Shown here piece after piece: positions 1 through 8,067 of a stretch of 17,807 bases of DNA. The notes beneath the pieces were generated by a model. That model was not told the DNA's origin and did not search any database. It saw nothing but the letters and a program-made list of their open reading frames with translations. Position numbers and translations under genes: made by a program. How positions within the stretch are numbered: position 1 is the stretch's first letter; the number at the start of each line of letters is the position of its first letter. Source of the stretch: Alphaproteobacteria bacterium (GTDB lineage Bacteria; Pseudomonadota; Alphaproteobacteria; Paracaedibacterales; CAIOTO01); contig JANRCF010000024.1 in the NCBI GenBank assembly GCA_030727085.1, positions 1-17,807 of the forward strand, in the 5' to 3' direction.

Positions 1-227
1 AGTTAGTCGTTTGCAGTAGTCCTTGTGATTCTGAATGCCTTTCCCAATTTAAGTAGAGAATTGGGCACATCTCTTGCTCTAAGGCCTAGTTCTCAGGTGT
101 TTTTTTATCTTTATATTTGTCTTGAAACTTTTAATCTAATTTTTCTCTTGCGCAAATATATTGATGATCCATTCATTTTTCAGTGGCATTTTTGCTTACA
201 TTTTTGTATACTTTTAATTGTTAACGT
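1..227. other. Left-edge intergenic stretch, no gene recognised
   Basis: I see no credible coding frame here. The forward frame that opens at 25 runs straight through the tRNA and is a chance reading frame. There is a 7-bp inverted repeat (CCCAATT at about 44-50 with AATTGGG at about 59-65) and a run of seven T at about 101-107. Together these could be the 3' end and terminator of a transcript that starts outside the window, for example a small RNA or an upstream gene. I could not match it to 6S RNA, tmRNA, SRP RNA or RNase P RNA. Confidence 0.35.
207..212 (+). promoter_or_regulatory. Possible -10 box for the tRNA-Gln transcript
   Basis: TATACT lies 15 nt before the first base of tRNA-Gln, a normal distance for a -10 element. 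The sequence 17 nt upstream (TGGCAT) is a poor -35 match, so the call rests mainly on position. The acyltransferase gene begins 13 nt after the tRNA, so the same promoter may serve both. Confidence 0.3.
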
Positions 228-301
228 TGGGGTATCGCCAAGCGGTAAGGCATCGGTTTTTGGTACCGACACCCTAGGTTCGAATCCTAGTACCCCAGCC
301 A
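228..301 (+). tRNA. tRNA-Gln (anticodon UUG)
   Basis: A full cloverleaf can be folded. The 7-bp acceptor stem is TGGGGTA with TACCCCA. The D stem is GCC/GGC. The anticodon stem is TCGGT/ACCGA around loop TTTTGGT, giving anticodon TTG. The T arm is CTAGG/CCTAG around TTCGAAT. The discriminator base is G and the 3' CCA is encoded (299-301). It reads CAA glutamine codons, and CAG by wobble. The next gene starts only 13 nt downstream. Confidence 0.97.
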
Positions 302-314
302 ACATTGTATTCTT

Positions 315-1004
315 ATGAAAAAAACCCTCAAAAAAATTCTTCGTTCTTCTGCAACACAAACCGTTCTTGCACGAGTCGGATATTTTTATTTGTGGTCCGT
401 ATTTAAAACCACGCGATGGACATATATTGGCCTCGAACATCTAGAACAACTCATCAAAACAGACACACCTTTTATTGCAGCCTTTTGGCACGGCCGCCTC
501 GCGATGCTCCCTTTTTTGTGGCAATGGAATAAACCATTTTATATGCTGCTGTCGGAACATGGGGACGGTCGTTTTATTGCAAAAGTCGTAAATTATTACA
601 ACATCAAAAGTATTTATGGTTCAAGCACGCGTGGGGGCGCACAGGCAGCCCTCTCTTGCATAAAAGAACTCAGACAAGGCCATTCAATGGGTATCACGCC
701 AGATGGCCCTAAGGGGCCACGACACGAGCTATCCGAGGGATTAATACATATTGCACGCCTTAGTGGTGCTCCGATACTGCCAACAAGCTATGCTTTGAAA
801 CGCCATAGATTCTTAAAAACATGGGATAGATTCTTGGTGCCCCTCCCCTTTACACAAGGCGTGTTTGTTATTGGCGAACCCATTCACATCGTTAATGCCA
901 GAAATGACTCTGCAATGAGTGAATCAAATTCGCGACTTACACAAGCGTTGGTTGCCGTAGAAATGGAAGCTGATCGAATTATGAAGATAAATAAAGCAGT
1001 TTAG
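315..1004 (+). CDS. DUF374 lysophospholipid acyltransferase-like protein
   Basis: A 229-residue protein of the DUF374 branch of the lysophospholipid/glycerol-phosphate acyltransferase superfamily, usual length for the family. Visible signatures in order: FWHGR (57-61), SEHGDG (80-85), GSSTRGG (102-108) and GITPDGPKGPRH (126-137). The family is thought to transfer acyl chains to lipids or lipid-linked substrates at the inner face of the cytoplasmic membrane. The exact substrate cannot be told from sequence. The hydrophobic N-terminal stretch around residues 18-30 is a likely membrane-association helix rather than a cleaved signal. The ATG at 315 lies 13 nt after tRNA-Gln and has no recognisable Shine-Dalgarno, so it may be expressed from a transcript processed at the tRNA 3' end. 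It converges on ptsP with an 8-nt gap. Confidence 0.88.
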   Translation: MKKTLKKILRSSATQTVLARVGYFYLWSVFKTTRWTYIGLEHLEQLIKTDTPFIAAFWHGRLAMLPFLWQWNKPFYMLLSEHGDGRFIAKVVNYYNIKSIYGSSTRGGAQAALSCIKELRQGHSMGITPDGPKGPRHELSEGLIHIARLSGAPILPTSYALKRHRFLKTWDRFLVPLPFTQGVFVIGEPIHIVNARNDSAMSESNSRLTQALVAVEMEADRIMKINKAV

Positions 1005-1012
1005 TTTAAAGA

Positions 1013-2899
1013 TTAAGAACGAATCAATCCATGATCCACAGCAAATCCCATTAATCTATGCCGAAGCGTCACAGATGTGCGCTCCAAGCACCCTTCAGGA
1101 CTCAATAGATGCTGGCAGGCAGTTTCTATGTATGTTTTTAGATTCCCGTGATGTACACGTGTAATCATACTGTAAAGGCTGCCAACGTGTGCGGGTGACA
1201 CGGATAAATGTGTCATTCCAATACCAAGAAGCGCCAAAACATTAAGGCGATGACTTGCAGATTCCCCACAAATCGACAAAGGAACACGCCCATCCACACG
1301 TTCTATAATTTGTTTCAGAAACATCAAAAAGCTTGGTGACAAGAAATCATAACGATTGCTCATTTCGGGTTTATCGCGATCATAGGCAAAAAAGAATTGC
1401 TGCAAATCATTTGACCCAAGCGCCAGGAAATCAACAAAGGGTAATAACTGCTCAAGCTGATATACGATCGATGGAATTTCGATCATTGCCCCAATTTGAA
1501 TAACAGTTGCCACATCATGCCCTAGCGTCTTTTCTCGATTAATTTCCATTTGAATAATTTTACGAATTGATAAAAACTCTGAAACTTCTGCCACCATAGG
1601 AATCATAATGGAGAGCGGCACATTCTTATAATTACTTGCTATTTTTGCCCGTAAAAATGCACGTATCTGATGACGCAGTAACATTGGCCGATCCAACGAC
1701 AATCGAATAGCACGCCATCCGCTCGCCGTTGCTTGCGTATTTGTTTTACCTTGCTTTTGTAAGAGCAACATTTTATCACCACCAATATCTAGCGTGCGAA
1801 AACACAAAGGCTTTGTGCCTACTTGATTCAAGATATGACTATAAAACTCAGTTTGTCCGCGCACACTGGGCAATTCATTCGCAATCATAAATGGTATTTC
1901 TGTACGGAAGAGCCCTACCCCATCAATAGATGGCTGATGCACATGAATCAAATCATCTGGCAAGTTAGCATTAATAGAAAGACGGATCTGAACACCATCC
2001 AATGTAATTGGCGGCGGACCATTAAGTTCATTTGCGCTAAAATCTACGCCAGACGTCTTTAAAATTGATGCTGCGCGTATCCCAATCTCTCGCACAGGAC
2101 GCACATAAATCAGCCCCTTATCACCATCAATCACGACAGGATCACCTGGTGTAATCATAAAAAGTAAAGAATGGGGACCTGCCACAACAGGGACGCGAAG
2201 TGATTTTGCAATAATTTCAACATGAGAGGTATAGCTACTTCCCGCCAAAATTAACCCAACTAAATTGTGATGATGATAATCAATCAAATCAACAGGGCTA
2301 AGTGATGATGCTATCACAATAAGAGGGCTGTCTGATTTGACATATGCAGTTGAATTCCTCCCTATCAAGGGCTGCAAACATATTAAAAGGCGCCTGCTAA
2401 GATCTTCAAACTCACACAAGCGATTTTGCCAAAATAGTTCCTTAGAAAAATGCCCCTTCATTGTATCAAGCACATCAGAAACAGCTTCTTCACACGTGCG
2501 TCCATTCTCAATGCACTGTATAAGACGATTTCTCCACCCACGGTCATTTGCCAATAAACGAAGGCTATCAAAAACCCCCTTCGCTTCACTATTTCGATTA
2601 TTGAGATCATTAATAGAAGCATCAGCAGCAGAAATAAGTAGTTCGATTTCATCATGCAAACGTGTTAACGCCAAACTAAGGCGATCTATTTCTAACAACG
2701 ATACGTCAGCGCTTGTTTCTGGGGAAAAATCTGAAAGCTTTTTTTTCAATGCTGATTGTATTGAATCAGCAGAATTTGGAATAAAATTATGAAAGTGTGC
2801 AAATCCTTTCCCAATCCCACCATTAATGCTAATACCATCTAAAATAAGAGGCTGCATTGAGCGCCATTGATTAAGTTCAAAAGCAGGCTCAAGAGACAT
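1013..2899 (-). CDS. ptsP: PtsP-type PEP-protein phosphotransferase (EI-Ntr) lacking the GAF domain
   Basis: 628 residues. The layout is an N-terminal HPr-binding/helical region (about 15-180), the swivelling phosphohistidine domain (about 190-265) and a C-terminal PEP-binding barrel (about 290-580). The phosphorylated histidine is H226 in TSHVEI. The barrel carries GLFRTE, RTLDIGGDK, GWRAIR, MIEIPS, LGSNDLQQFFFAYDR and catalytic C544 in SICGES. The GSNDLxQFFFAxDR and SVSPAHVGSLYSMI stretches resemble PtsP more than sugar-PTS enzyme I. It would take phosphate from PEP and pass it to an HPr/NPr, starting the nitrogen-type regulatory PTS. PtsP normally has an N-terminal GAF domain and is about 750 residues; here that sensor is absent. 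The ATG at 2899 is preceded by AGGAAAA at good spacing. Plain enzyme I is the alternative assignment. Confidence 0.85.
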   Translation of the reverse strand: MSLEPAFELNQWRSMQPLILDGISINGGIGKGFAHFHNFIPNSADSIQSALKKKLSDFSPETSADVSLLEIDRLSLALTRLHDEIELLISAADASINDLNNRNSEAKGVFDSLRLLANDRGWRNRLIQCIENGRTCEEAVSDVLDTMKGHFSKELFWQNRLCEFEDLSRRLLICLQPLIGRNSTAYVKSDSPLIVIASSLSPVDLIDYHHHNLVGLILAGSSYTSHVEIIAKSLRVPVVAGPHSLLFMITPGDPVVIDGDKGLIYVRPVREIGIRAASILKTSGVDFSANELNGPPPITLDGVQIRLSINANLPDDLIHVHQPSIDGVGLFRTEIPFMIANELPSVRGQTEFYSHILNQVGTKPLCFRTLDIGGDKMLLLQKQGKTNTQATASGWRAIRLSLDRPMLLRHQIRAFLRAKIASNYKNVPLSIMIPMVAEVSEFLSIRKIIQMEINREKTLGHDVATVIQIGAMIEIPSIVYQLEQLLPFVDFLALGSNDLQQFFFAYDRDKPEMSNRYDFLSPSFLMFLKQIIERVDGRVPLSICGESASHRLNVLALLGIGMTHLSVSPAHVGSLYSMITRVHHGNLKTYIETACQHLLSPEGCLERTSVTLRHRLMGFAVDHGLIRS

Positions 2900-2987
2900 A
2901 TATTATTTTCCTACAACACATTAATCAGACATTAATAAAATTTGAATTACAATCAGTACATTAGACCATCCTTATTCGGAGTTGCAA
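2900..2987. promoter_or_regulatory. Divergent promoter region between ptsP and the secretion-platform genes
   Basis: An 88-nt AT-rich spacer separates two genes read outward, so both promoters must lie in or near it. A leftward Shine-Dalgarno (AGGAAAA, read on the minus strand) precedes ptsP. GGAG at 2978-2981 precedes the ATG at 2988 by 6 nt and decides that start. I could not assign convincing -35/-10 pairs. Confidence 0.45.
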
Positions 2988-4109
2988 ATGCCCTTTTATC
3001 GTTTCTGGGCACTTACCGAACACAAACAAACTATAACAGGCGTGATGATAGGTAATTCTGCAAACGATATTCATGAAACTTTGCGACAGTTTAGCCAACA
3101 TCCACTTAAAGTTCGACGAATTTTTCATTTATCACTCACTCGCTTTAACGACATTGATCGATTTGAACTTTGCCACGCCCTCGCTGAAATGCTAAAAGCA
3201 GGCGTTACACTTATTGATGCATTAAATGCGCTTGCTACAGATCAACGAGACCTTAGACGCCGAATTCTCTGTTCTACTTTTGCGCAAAAAATACACTTTG
3301 GATGCGGTATGCATGCCTTCCAGCAAAATGAATTCTTTGACGGAACTTCATTTCAGACGCTATTACGTGCAGAGCAAACGGGAAATCTAACCATTATTTT
3401 TTCAACACTCGCAGATCATTATCAAGCGCGCCATAACTACCGTACAGAATTGCATCGTATCATTCGCTATCCAATATTTTTAGTGATAATGCTTTGCGTC
3501 CTTATTGGCATATTGTCAGTACTTGTCTTGCCAAACATAGAAGCACTAACACCGCCGACTTCGCGCGGCTTTGCCTATACAAGTTTTCGTTGGTTTTCCT
3601 CTCATTTAGAGTACGTCGCAAGTTTCTTAGTAGGATTTTTAGCTATACTTTTACTCAGCAAACCTCTTTTATATCGTATTCCTATTATATCCAGAGCATA
3701 TATGGGACAGTTTTGGCACGACCTTTCGTTTTGCTTACAACACGACATCTCTTTAATTGAAGCACTCGGACTGGCCGAGAAAGGACTCCCTTCCTTTTTC
3801 CAGAAATACATAACGCGTACACGGGAAAAACTTTTGGATGGCGTCAGTCTAAGTGAGTCGTTTGATGGCCTTCCTGCGCGTTCACAAACACGCTCTTCGC
3901 TCATCACACTTGCCCAAAAAACAGGAGATGTGCCTGGAATAATCCATCATTTGTCAAAAATTGAAAACAATTATATAAATAATTTAATTAAAAAACTATT
4001 ATCCTGGACTCAGCCTCTCTTAATACTTATCATGGGATTAGTAGTGTTATGGATACTCCAAGCAACGATTGTACCCCTTTATGACAGTTTGGCAGAATTT
4101 AAAGATTAA
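2988..4109 (+). CDS. Type II secretion / type IV pilus inner-membrane platform protein (GspF/PilC family)
   Basis: 373 residues from the ATG at 2988, which has GGAG 6 nt upstream; an in-frame TTG at 2982 is a weaker alternative. The N-terminus (FYRFWALTEHKQTITGVM followed by a DI-HETLRQF segment) is the typical GspF opening. Two T2SF helical repeats follow, about residues 57-180 and 250-350, the second with FCLQHDISLIEAL...LPSFF...LLDGVSLSESF. Predicted membrane helices lie near 161-183, 209-225 and 340-362, the usual three-helix topology. The protein would sit in the cytoplasmic membrane as the hub that the assembly ATPase turns against to push pilin-like subunits outward. It is the first gene of a four-gene block; ATPase, secretin and pilins are not in the window, so T2SS and pilus cannot be separated. 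Confidence 0.85.
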   Translation: MPFYRFWALTEHKQTITGVMIGNSANDIHETLRQFSQHPLKVRRIFHLSLTRFNDIDRFELCHALAEMLKAGVTLIDALNALATDQRDLRRRILCSTFAQKIHFGCGMHAFQQNEFFDGTSFQTLLRAEQTGNLTIIFSTLADHYQARHNYRTELHRIIRYPIFLVIMLCVLIGILSVLVLPNIEALTPPTSRGFAYTSFRWFSSHLEYVASFLVGFLAILLLSKPLLYRIPIISRAYMGQFWHDLSFCLQHDISLIEALGLAEKGLPSFFQKYITRTREKLLDGVSLSESFDGLPARSQTRSSLITLAQKTGDVPGIIHHLSKIENNYINNLIKKLLSWTQPLLILIMGLVVLWILQATIVPLYDSLAEFKD

Positions 4110-4134
4110 TTCGTCTCCACATATTCTTGAACTT

Positions 4135-5643
4135 ATGCAAGAAACATGTAAAAAGTTAGTTACACCTTTTGATCACATATGTGAATATGTGAAACAAACT
4201 TTCGCGTATAAACCACCAGAATTTATAAAAATACGTATTCACCCCAACACTATATCTCTATTTCATATCAAAAACCGACACATTCTTGACCGTTTCGACG
4301 CACCCAACTCTCAGATTAAAACAGCGGAATTAACCTCTTTTCTAGCGGCTCGGTCTGCACTGCCACTACAAATTCTAATTGATGATGAAGACGCAACCTA
4401 CAAACTAATATCATTACAGCAAACAAAATGGTGGAATCGGCGCGGTCTTTTTAATCAAATTAAAATTGCAGAATTCGATAAAGCAGATTGGGTATATCAT
4501 GAACATGTTCCAAGCCCTGCTGACGCGCACAGACATGTATTTATTGCTTTCAAACCATCTACCGCTTTATTAGAGACATTCATGTACCTTAATAATTTAC
4601 AAAATCCAGTTGCAAAAATTCAACTCACCTCTGTTCAGCAAACAATAGCGGCTATTGATCGCATCAAAAAGCATGAGCCAATGCGAAGCTTTTGTCCATG
4701 GTCACTCTTTGTTCGAAAAGTTTCCAACACCGAATGGCTTTTATCCGCGCAACAATATGGCGCCATTGTCCTTAGCAGACGCGGAACCTTTGCTGCCAAT
4801 AGTTCAGAAGAATCCATGATAGAAAGTGAGATTGCAACAACTCTTCGCTATTTACAGCGAAATGGTTATGAAGAAGGCGAGAATCTTACACTAATTACTG
4901 CTGGCTTTTCAGATCAATTTAATGCGCATTCATTTGATTCTGTTTGTATAACAGATGTTATTCCTGTTCCTGTACGTGACATAGACACACGTATTCAACT
5001 AGATTCTCATTTCAGTGAACTCTCGTCACGTGGGTTTTGGATTCTAAATCAATTGCGATCTATCTTAAGAAAACCAAATGCCGTTTATAAAAAAGACTTT
5101 AATCCACCTTTTATGTTAAGCCAACGTCTTGCTTATTGGGTTCCATTCTTCTGTCGGCGAATTATTATACCGATTAGTATTGTTTGTTTCGTGGCGCTCA
5201 TTACGTATGCATCAAAAACACATGCTCTTAGAGAAGATATTAAAGCGACGCTCTTTAAAAAAGAAGCCATGTTTTCAACAACAGGAAATGAAAAACGCCG
5301 TATTGATGCCGCTAACTTTGATGTATTTAAAAATCTTGTCGGTGAAAATCCTTTAACATTCTTAAAAACATTATCGATTTCTCTTACAAAAGAAGCATAC
5401 ATAACACAATTCTCATGGAATACAAAAAAGCTCAATAATCATTGGTTATCCTCTTTTGAATCAACAATCGCTCTACCCGAACATTCATCGCTCATGAAGC
5501 GGAAAACAAGAAGTAATAAGGTTTTAGCGACGTACCAACAAAAAGTTCAAAAGAAACTACAAAAAAGCTATCCAAATGCAAAAATCGTTTGGTTGCCAAT
5601 ACCTGGAAAAGCAGCATATACACTGGGGGTCTCATGGGATTGA
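4135..5643 (+). CDS. PilM/GspL-like actin-fold protein with a single membrane helix
   Basis: About 502 residues from the ATG at 4135. In-frame ATG 4081 and TTG 4069 would overlap the gspF-like end; none of the three has a clear Shine-Dalgarno, so the start is uncertain. The first 330 residues look like a cytoplasmic PilM/GspL-type actin-like domain: alternating strands, then EIATTLRYLQRNGYEEGENL, the segment that in this family precedes the second subdomain. One hydrophobic helix lies near 336-358 after a Tyr/Trp/Arg-rich stretch. A periplasmic tail of about 140 residues follows, beginning with a helical segment and containing FLKTLSISLTKEAYITQFSW, as in PilN/GspL. It probably couples the cytoplasmic ATPase to the platform. 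No enzymatic motif is seen. The assignment rests on architecture and neighbours more than residue identity. Confidence 0.6.
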   Translation: MQETCKKLVTPFDHICEYVKQTFAYKPPEFIKIRIHPNTISLFHIKNRHILDRFDAPNSQIKTAELTSFLAARSALPLQILIDDEDATYKLISLQQTKWWNRRGLFNQIKIAEFDKADWVYHEHVPSPADAHRHVFIAFKPSTALLETFMYLNNLQNPVAKIQLTSVQQTIAAIDRIKKHEPMRSFCPWSLFVRKVSNTEWLLSAQQYGAIVLSRRGTFAANSSEESMIESEIATTLRYLQRNGYEEGENLTLITAGFSDQFNAHSFDSVCITDVIPVPVRDIDTRIQLDSHFSELSSRGFWILNQLRSILRKPNAVYKKDFNPPFMLSQRLAYWVPFFCRRIIIPISIVCFVALITYASKTHALREDIKATLFKKEAMFSTTGNEKRRIDAANFDVFKNLVGENPLTFLKTLSISLTKEAYITQFSWNTKKLNNHWLSSFESTIALPEHSSLMKRKTRSNKVLATYQQKVQKKLQKSYPNAKIVWLPIPGKAAYTLGVSWD

Positions 5644-6290
5644 AAACTCAATTAGAACACTTTCGTAAAAATGCATTAAATCTTGAAACATGGCACATCC
5701 CCTGGCTTAGCGTGAAGACAGGCGGCCTTCTTATTTTAGTCAGCTCTCTATTCTTAATAAGTGTCATCGGCGCCATGACAACCTATACAACCTACACACT
5801 TCACCAGAAGAGCCTTAAAGATGCAAAAAATGATCTAGAACATGTCAAGACTTTGTTTTTTCTAGATGAACAATATCAATCTGCCTTTGATAACAAAACC
5901 ACCTCTCACTTAAGCGCACGCTATGCAAAATTCAATAAACAAACATCGTTTTCTGCAATGAAAGCCTATCTTAAAAAATGGCAATCTACGCTTCGTATCA
6001 AAACACTCAATGTTACAATAGAGCCAGCACGGCCACATACGCGTGGTAAAGGTATAATGACGGCCCCCATAACACTTAAAGCCCAGGTGCTAAATGATAA
6101 AATGCTTTATCAGCTACTCGAGAAATTACAAAATGACGTGCCAGGACTCATCGTTCTTAAGCATATTGATTTAAAGCGTATAGCAGGGTCATCTCCTCAA
6201 ACAATTGACCAATTATTATCTGGAAAAACAAATACCCTTGTTGAAGGCACAATTGTCTGTGACTGGTTTTTCATGGGCGCACCTGAATAA
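5634..6290 (+). CDS. PilO/GspM-like membrane-anchored assembly protein
   Basis: 218 residues from the ATG at 5634, which has GGGGG at 5625-5629 and overlaps the previous gene by 10 nt, implying translational coupling. There is a short cytoplasmic N-terminus, one membrane helix at about 28-50, a helical segment to about residue 90, then an alpha/beta domain (about 105-200) with KIKTLNVTIEPARP-type strands and QLLEKLQNDVPGLIVLKHIDL. This is the layout of PilO or GspM, which dimerise in the periplasm with PilN/GspL and stabilise the platform. Sequence identity to characterised members looks low, so the call depends on topology, size and position directly after the PilM/GspL-like gene. Confidence 0.55.
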   Translation: MGLKTQLEHFRKNALNLETWHIPWLSVKTGGLLILVSSLFLISVIGAMTTYTTYTLHQKSLKDAKNDLEHVKTLFFLDEQYQSAFDNKTTSHLSARYAKFNKQTSFSAMKAYLKKWQSTLRIKTLNVTIEPARPHTRGKGIMTAPITLKAQVLNDKMLYQLLEKLQNDVPGLIVLKHIDLKRIAGSSPQTIDQLLSGKTNTLVEGTIVCDWFFMGAPE

Positions 6291-6796
6291 TGACTAAAAT
6301 TAAAAGGCGTTGTTTAAACTTTATACTTGTATTTCTCCACGCTTCTCTAATAGCGGCAAAAACACCAAACATAAGTGCTGTCGCAATAGAAAATTCCCCC
6401 GCAACAACTTCTTCAAAAAATCCACCTCAAACTCTTGCTCCAACATCAAAACATCAAAACACAAGTGAATCCTTCTCGCTGATGCTTAGTGATGACGAAC
6501 AAAAAATGATTTCAAATGCGATGAGCCGCAACAAGATAACCACAGAAGAGGCTCTTATTTGCCATTATCTAGGTGGCATTGTGTATTCAACGCCCACAAA
6601 TTGGACAATTTGGCTTAACGACCAAGCGCATTCAAATGGATCAGAAATCCCCGGCATTACAATTTTGGAAGTTACGAATAACAAGGTTAATTTAAAAGCA
6701 AAAGATTCAAAATCAAAGAACAGCAGTTGGCTGGAAATGGGCAAGACATTTTGCTGCGACACCGGACAAACGCTTGCAGGCGACCAGCGACGGTAA
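6290..6796 (+). CDS. Small exported PilP/GspB/GspC-like protein
   Basis: 168 residues; the ATG shares one base with the stop of the previous gene (TAATG), so it is the last member of the coupled block. Residues 1-23 form a signal or anchor segment (basic start, then ILVFLHASLIAA). Residues 24-75 are Ser/Thr/Pro/Asn-rich and likely disordered. The C-terminal domain (about 88-150) contains GGIVYSTPTNWTIWLND, then PGITILEVTNNKVNLKAK. That is the compact beta arrangement found in periplasmic PilP, GspC HR and GspB-type domains that bridge the inner-membrane platform to the secretin. Two adjacent cysteines (CC near 154) are unusual for the family. The exact family cannot be fixed by eye. It converges on the next gene with a 15-nt gap and no obvious terminator. 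Confidence 0.5.
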   Translation: MTKIKRRCLNFILVFLHASLIAAKTPNISAVAIENSPATTSSKNPPQTLAPTSKHQNTSESFSLMLSDDEQKMISNAMSRNKITTEEALICHYLGGIVYSTPTNWTIWLNDQAHSNGSEIPGITILEVTNNKVNLKAKDSKSKNSSWLEMGKTFCCDTGQTLAGDQRR

Positions 6797-6811
6797 TGTC
6801 CAGCATATCAA

Positions 6812-7918
6812 TTAACTTACAGACCAGTTCTGCACACCAACCAACGCCTCTAAATCAATCACAACATAGGGCAACTCAATTCTTGGGGATAAGGCTCTAT
6901 TCACAAAGAACCAGTCATATCGTGAATGATACTCTCCTAGCACTGAACTGCATGTAGGGATTTTCTTAACGCTTCTATCTTTACCAGTAAGCATAAACGT
7001 TGACTTCTTCTTATAACCGCTAGGCATAATAATATATTCATGCGAGATTTTGGGCGGACAAGTTTCTAAAAGTGGCAGCCACATTTCAAGAAGTTGATTC
7101 GCATACTTGGTTGCTGTTTCTTTATTCATGTATCTAATACTCTCTCTCTCCAGCAAAACCTTTCGATCTCCCTCACTTGCCGTCCTCACACGTTCTTCAT
7201 GTTCATTATCACCAATAAAAACACTGCCTTGCGGCAAAGTTTTAAACAAAATATCCCGCATACCTTTTAAAGGTACAGTAATCATGTATTCTTTCTGCGG
7301 ATCTTGCGTTTTCATAACACGCGCAGCAAAAGAATGCAAATCAGCAGAAATATGACTATGTTGAGTGCGTCCAGCTGCTTTGGCACTTAACGAACGAGAA
7401 ATCCCCATATGCACCGTAAAAGGCAGATTCTTATCATTTAAAACACTAAAGGACATTTCTACATCAGCGTGTGATACGCCTTGATCAAAGGCTTTACCTG
7501 TAACTGACACATAAGATGCATATGCAATCCATAACTCGCACTGATCTCCCCACGGTTTTTTACCTGCCTCTTGAACACTCCCAAGCATCCCGGCAAAACT
7601 TGTGATCCCATCATGGTAATCACTTCCAATATCACGCCCCAACTGCTCTCTATACTCTTGCGACTCAACCAAATCTTTTTGTGTCTTGTTAAAATCAGAC
7701 CAATACCAAAAATCATTCGTAATTTGATCTCTTTTTCTTCTATTGCTTTGAATCTCTGCAGTTTGCGGATCGATCTTCTCTAATACAAAAAACAAATCTT
7801 CTTGTTTTTGACAAACATATACATTCTCACTCACACGTTGAATATGCAGTGGAGGCTCTGCTGGATTTTCTTGAGCGGAGAAAGTTTCACAGAAATTTAA
7901 AACAAAAAAAAAAAACAA
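6812..7918 (-). CDS. Exported protein of unknown function, signal peptide split by a poly-T frameshift
   Basis: I do not recognise this protein of about 368 residues. The intact frame opens only with TTG at 7918, inside a poly-T tract on the coding strand (7904-7915). An ATG at 7946 lies one frame off; read with 11 or 14 T instead of 12 it would give MNFSVKLLVIVFFFVLNFC then ETFSAQENPAEPP, an excellent signal peptide with cleavage after FSA. I therefore infer that the real gene begins at 7946 and that the tract causes a frameshift, by mutation, phase variation, polymerase slippage or sequencing error. The mature part is mixed alpha/beta, with HADVEMSFSVLN, RTQHSHISADLHSF and KEYMITVPLKGMRDILF; there are several His but no motif I can name. 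It is likely periplasmic or secreted. Confidence 0.65.
   Translation of the reverse strand: MFFFFVLNFCETFSAQENPAEPPLHIQRVSENVYVCQKQEDLFFVLEKIDPQTAEIQSNRRKRDQITNDFWYWSDFNKTQKDLVESQEYREQLGRDIGSDYHDGITSFAGMLGSVQEAGKKPWGDQCELWIAYASYVSVTGKAFDQGVSHADVEMSFSVLNDKNLPFTVHMGISRSLSAKAAGRTQHSHISADLHSFAARVMKTQDPQKEYMITVPLKGMRDILFKTLPQGSVFIGDNEHEERVRTASEGDRKVLLERESIRYMNKETATKYANQLLEMWLPLLETCPPKISHEYIIMPSGYKKKSTFMLTGKDRSVKKIPTCSSVLGEYHSRYDWFFVNRALSPRIELPYVVIDLEALVGVQNWSVS
7904..7915. repeat. 12-base A/T homopolymer at the start of the exported protein gene
   Basis: Twelve A on the plus strand (T on the coding strand) fall exactly in the hydrophobic core of the would-be signal peptide. With 12 bases the upstream ATG at 7946 runs to a TGA after 19 codons. 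With 11 or 14 it joins the long frame. Confidence 0.85.
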
Positions 7919-8022
7919 TTACCAACAATTTTACTGAAAAATTCATTATGTACCCAGGGTCAAACTTATCTACAATTTATATAAGTACTATAAAAACAAA
8001 ATACAAGGGGGAATTATTTCAT

Positions 8023-8067
8023 ATGAACCATTCAATATCTGTCCAGTTCCAGTTTAAACATAAATGA
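8023..8067 (+). CDS. Possible 14-residue peptide
   Basis: ATG at 8023 opens a 15-codon frame (MNHSISVQFQFKHK, then TGA). AAGGGGG at 8005-8011 is a strong ribosome-binding sequence, although 11 nt is longer than ideal spacing. An AT-rich stretch with TACTATAAA lies just upstream. It fills a gap between two leftward genes and points the other way. It could be a leader peptide or a chance frame; nothing downstream on the plus strand is an obvious target. Confidence 0.2.
   Translation: MNHSISVQFQFKHK

Noticed and set aside
1..110. 3' end of 6S RNA or another known structural RNA
   Set aside because: I could not find the conserved bubble, anticodon-like or tag-coding elements; only a short hairpin and a T run are visible.
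25..318. 97-codon forward reading frame over the left edge
   Set aside because: It runs through the whole of tRNA-Gln and has no ribosome-binding site or protein-like features outside it.
2337..2792. 151-codon plus-strand frame inside ptsP
   Set aside because: It is antisense to a well-supported gene with conserved motifs; composition and lack of a start signal mark it as a shadow.
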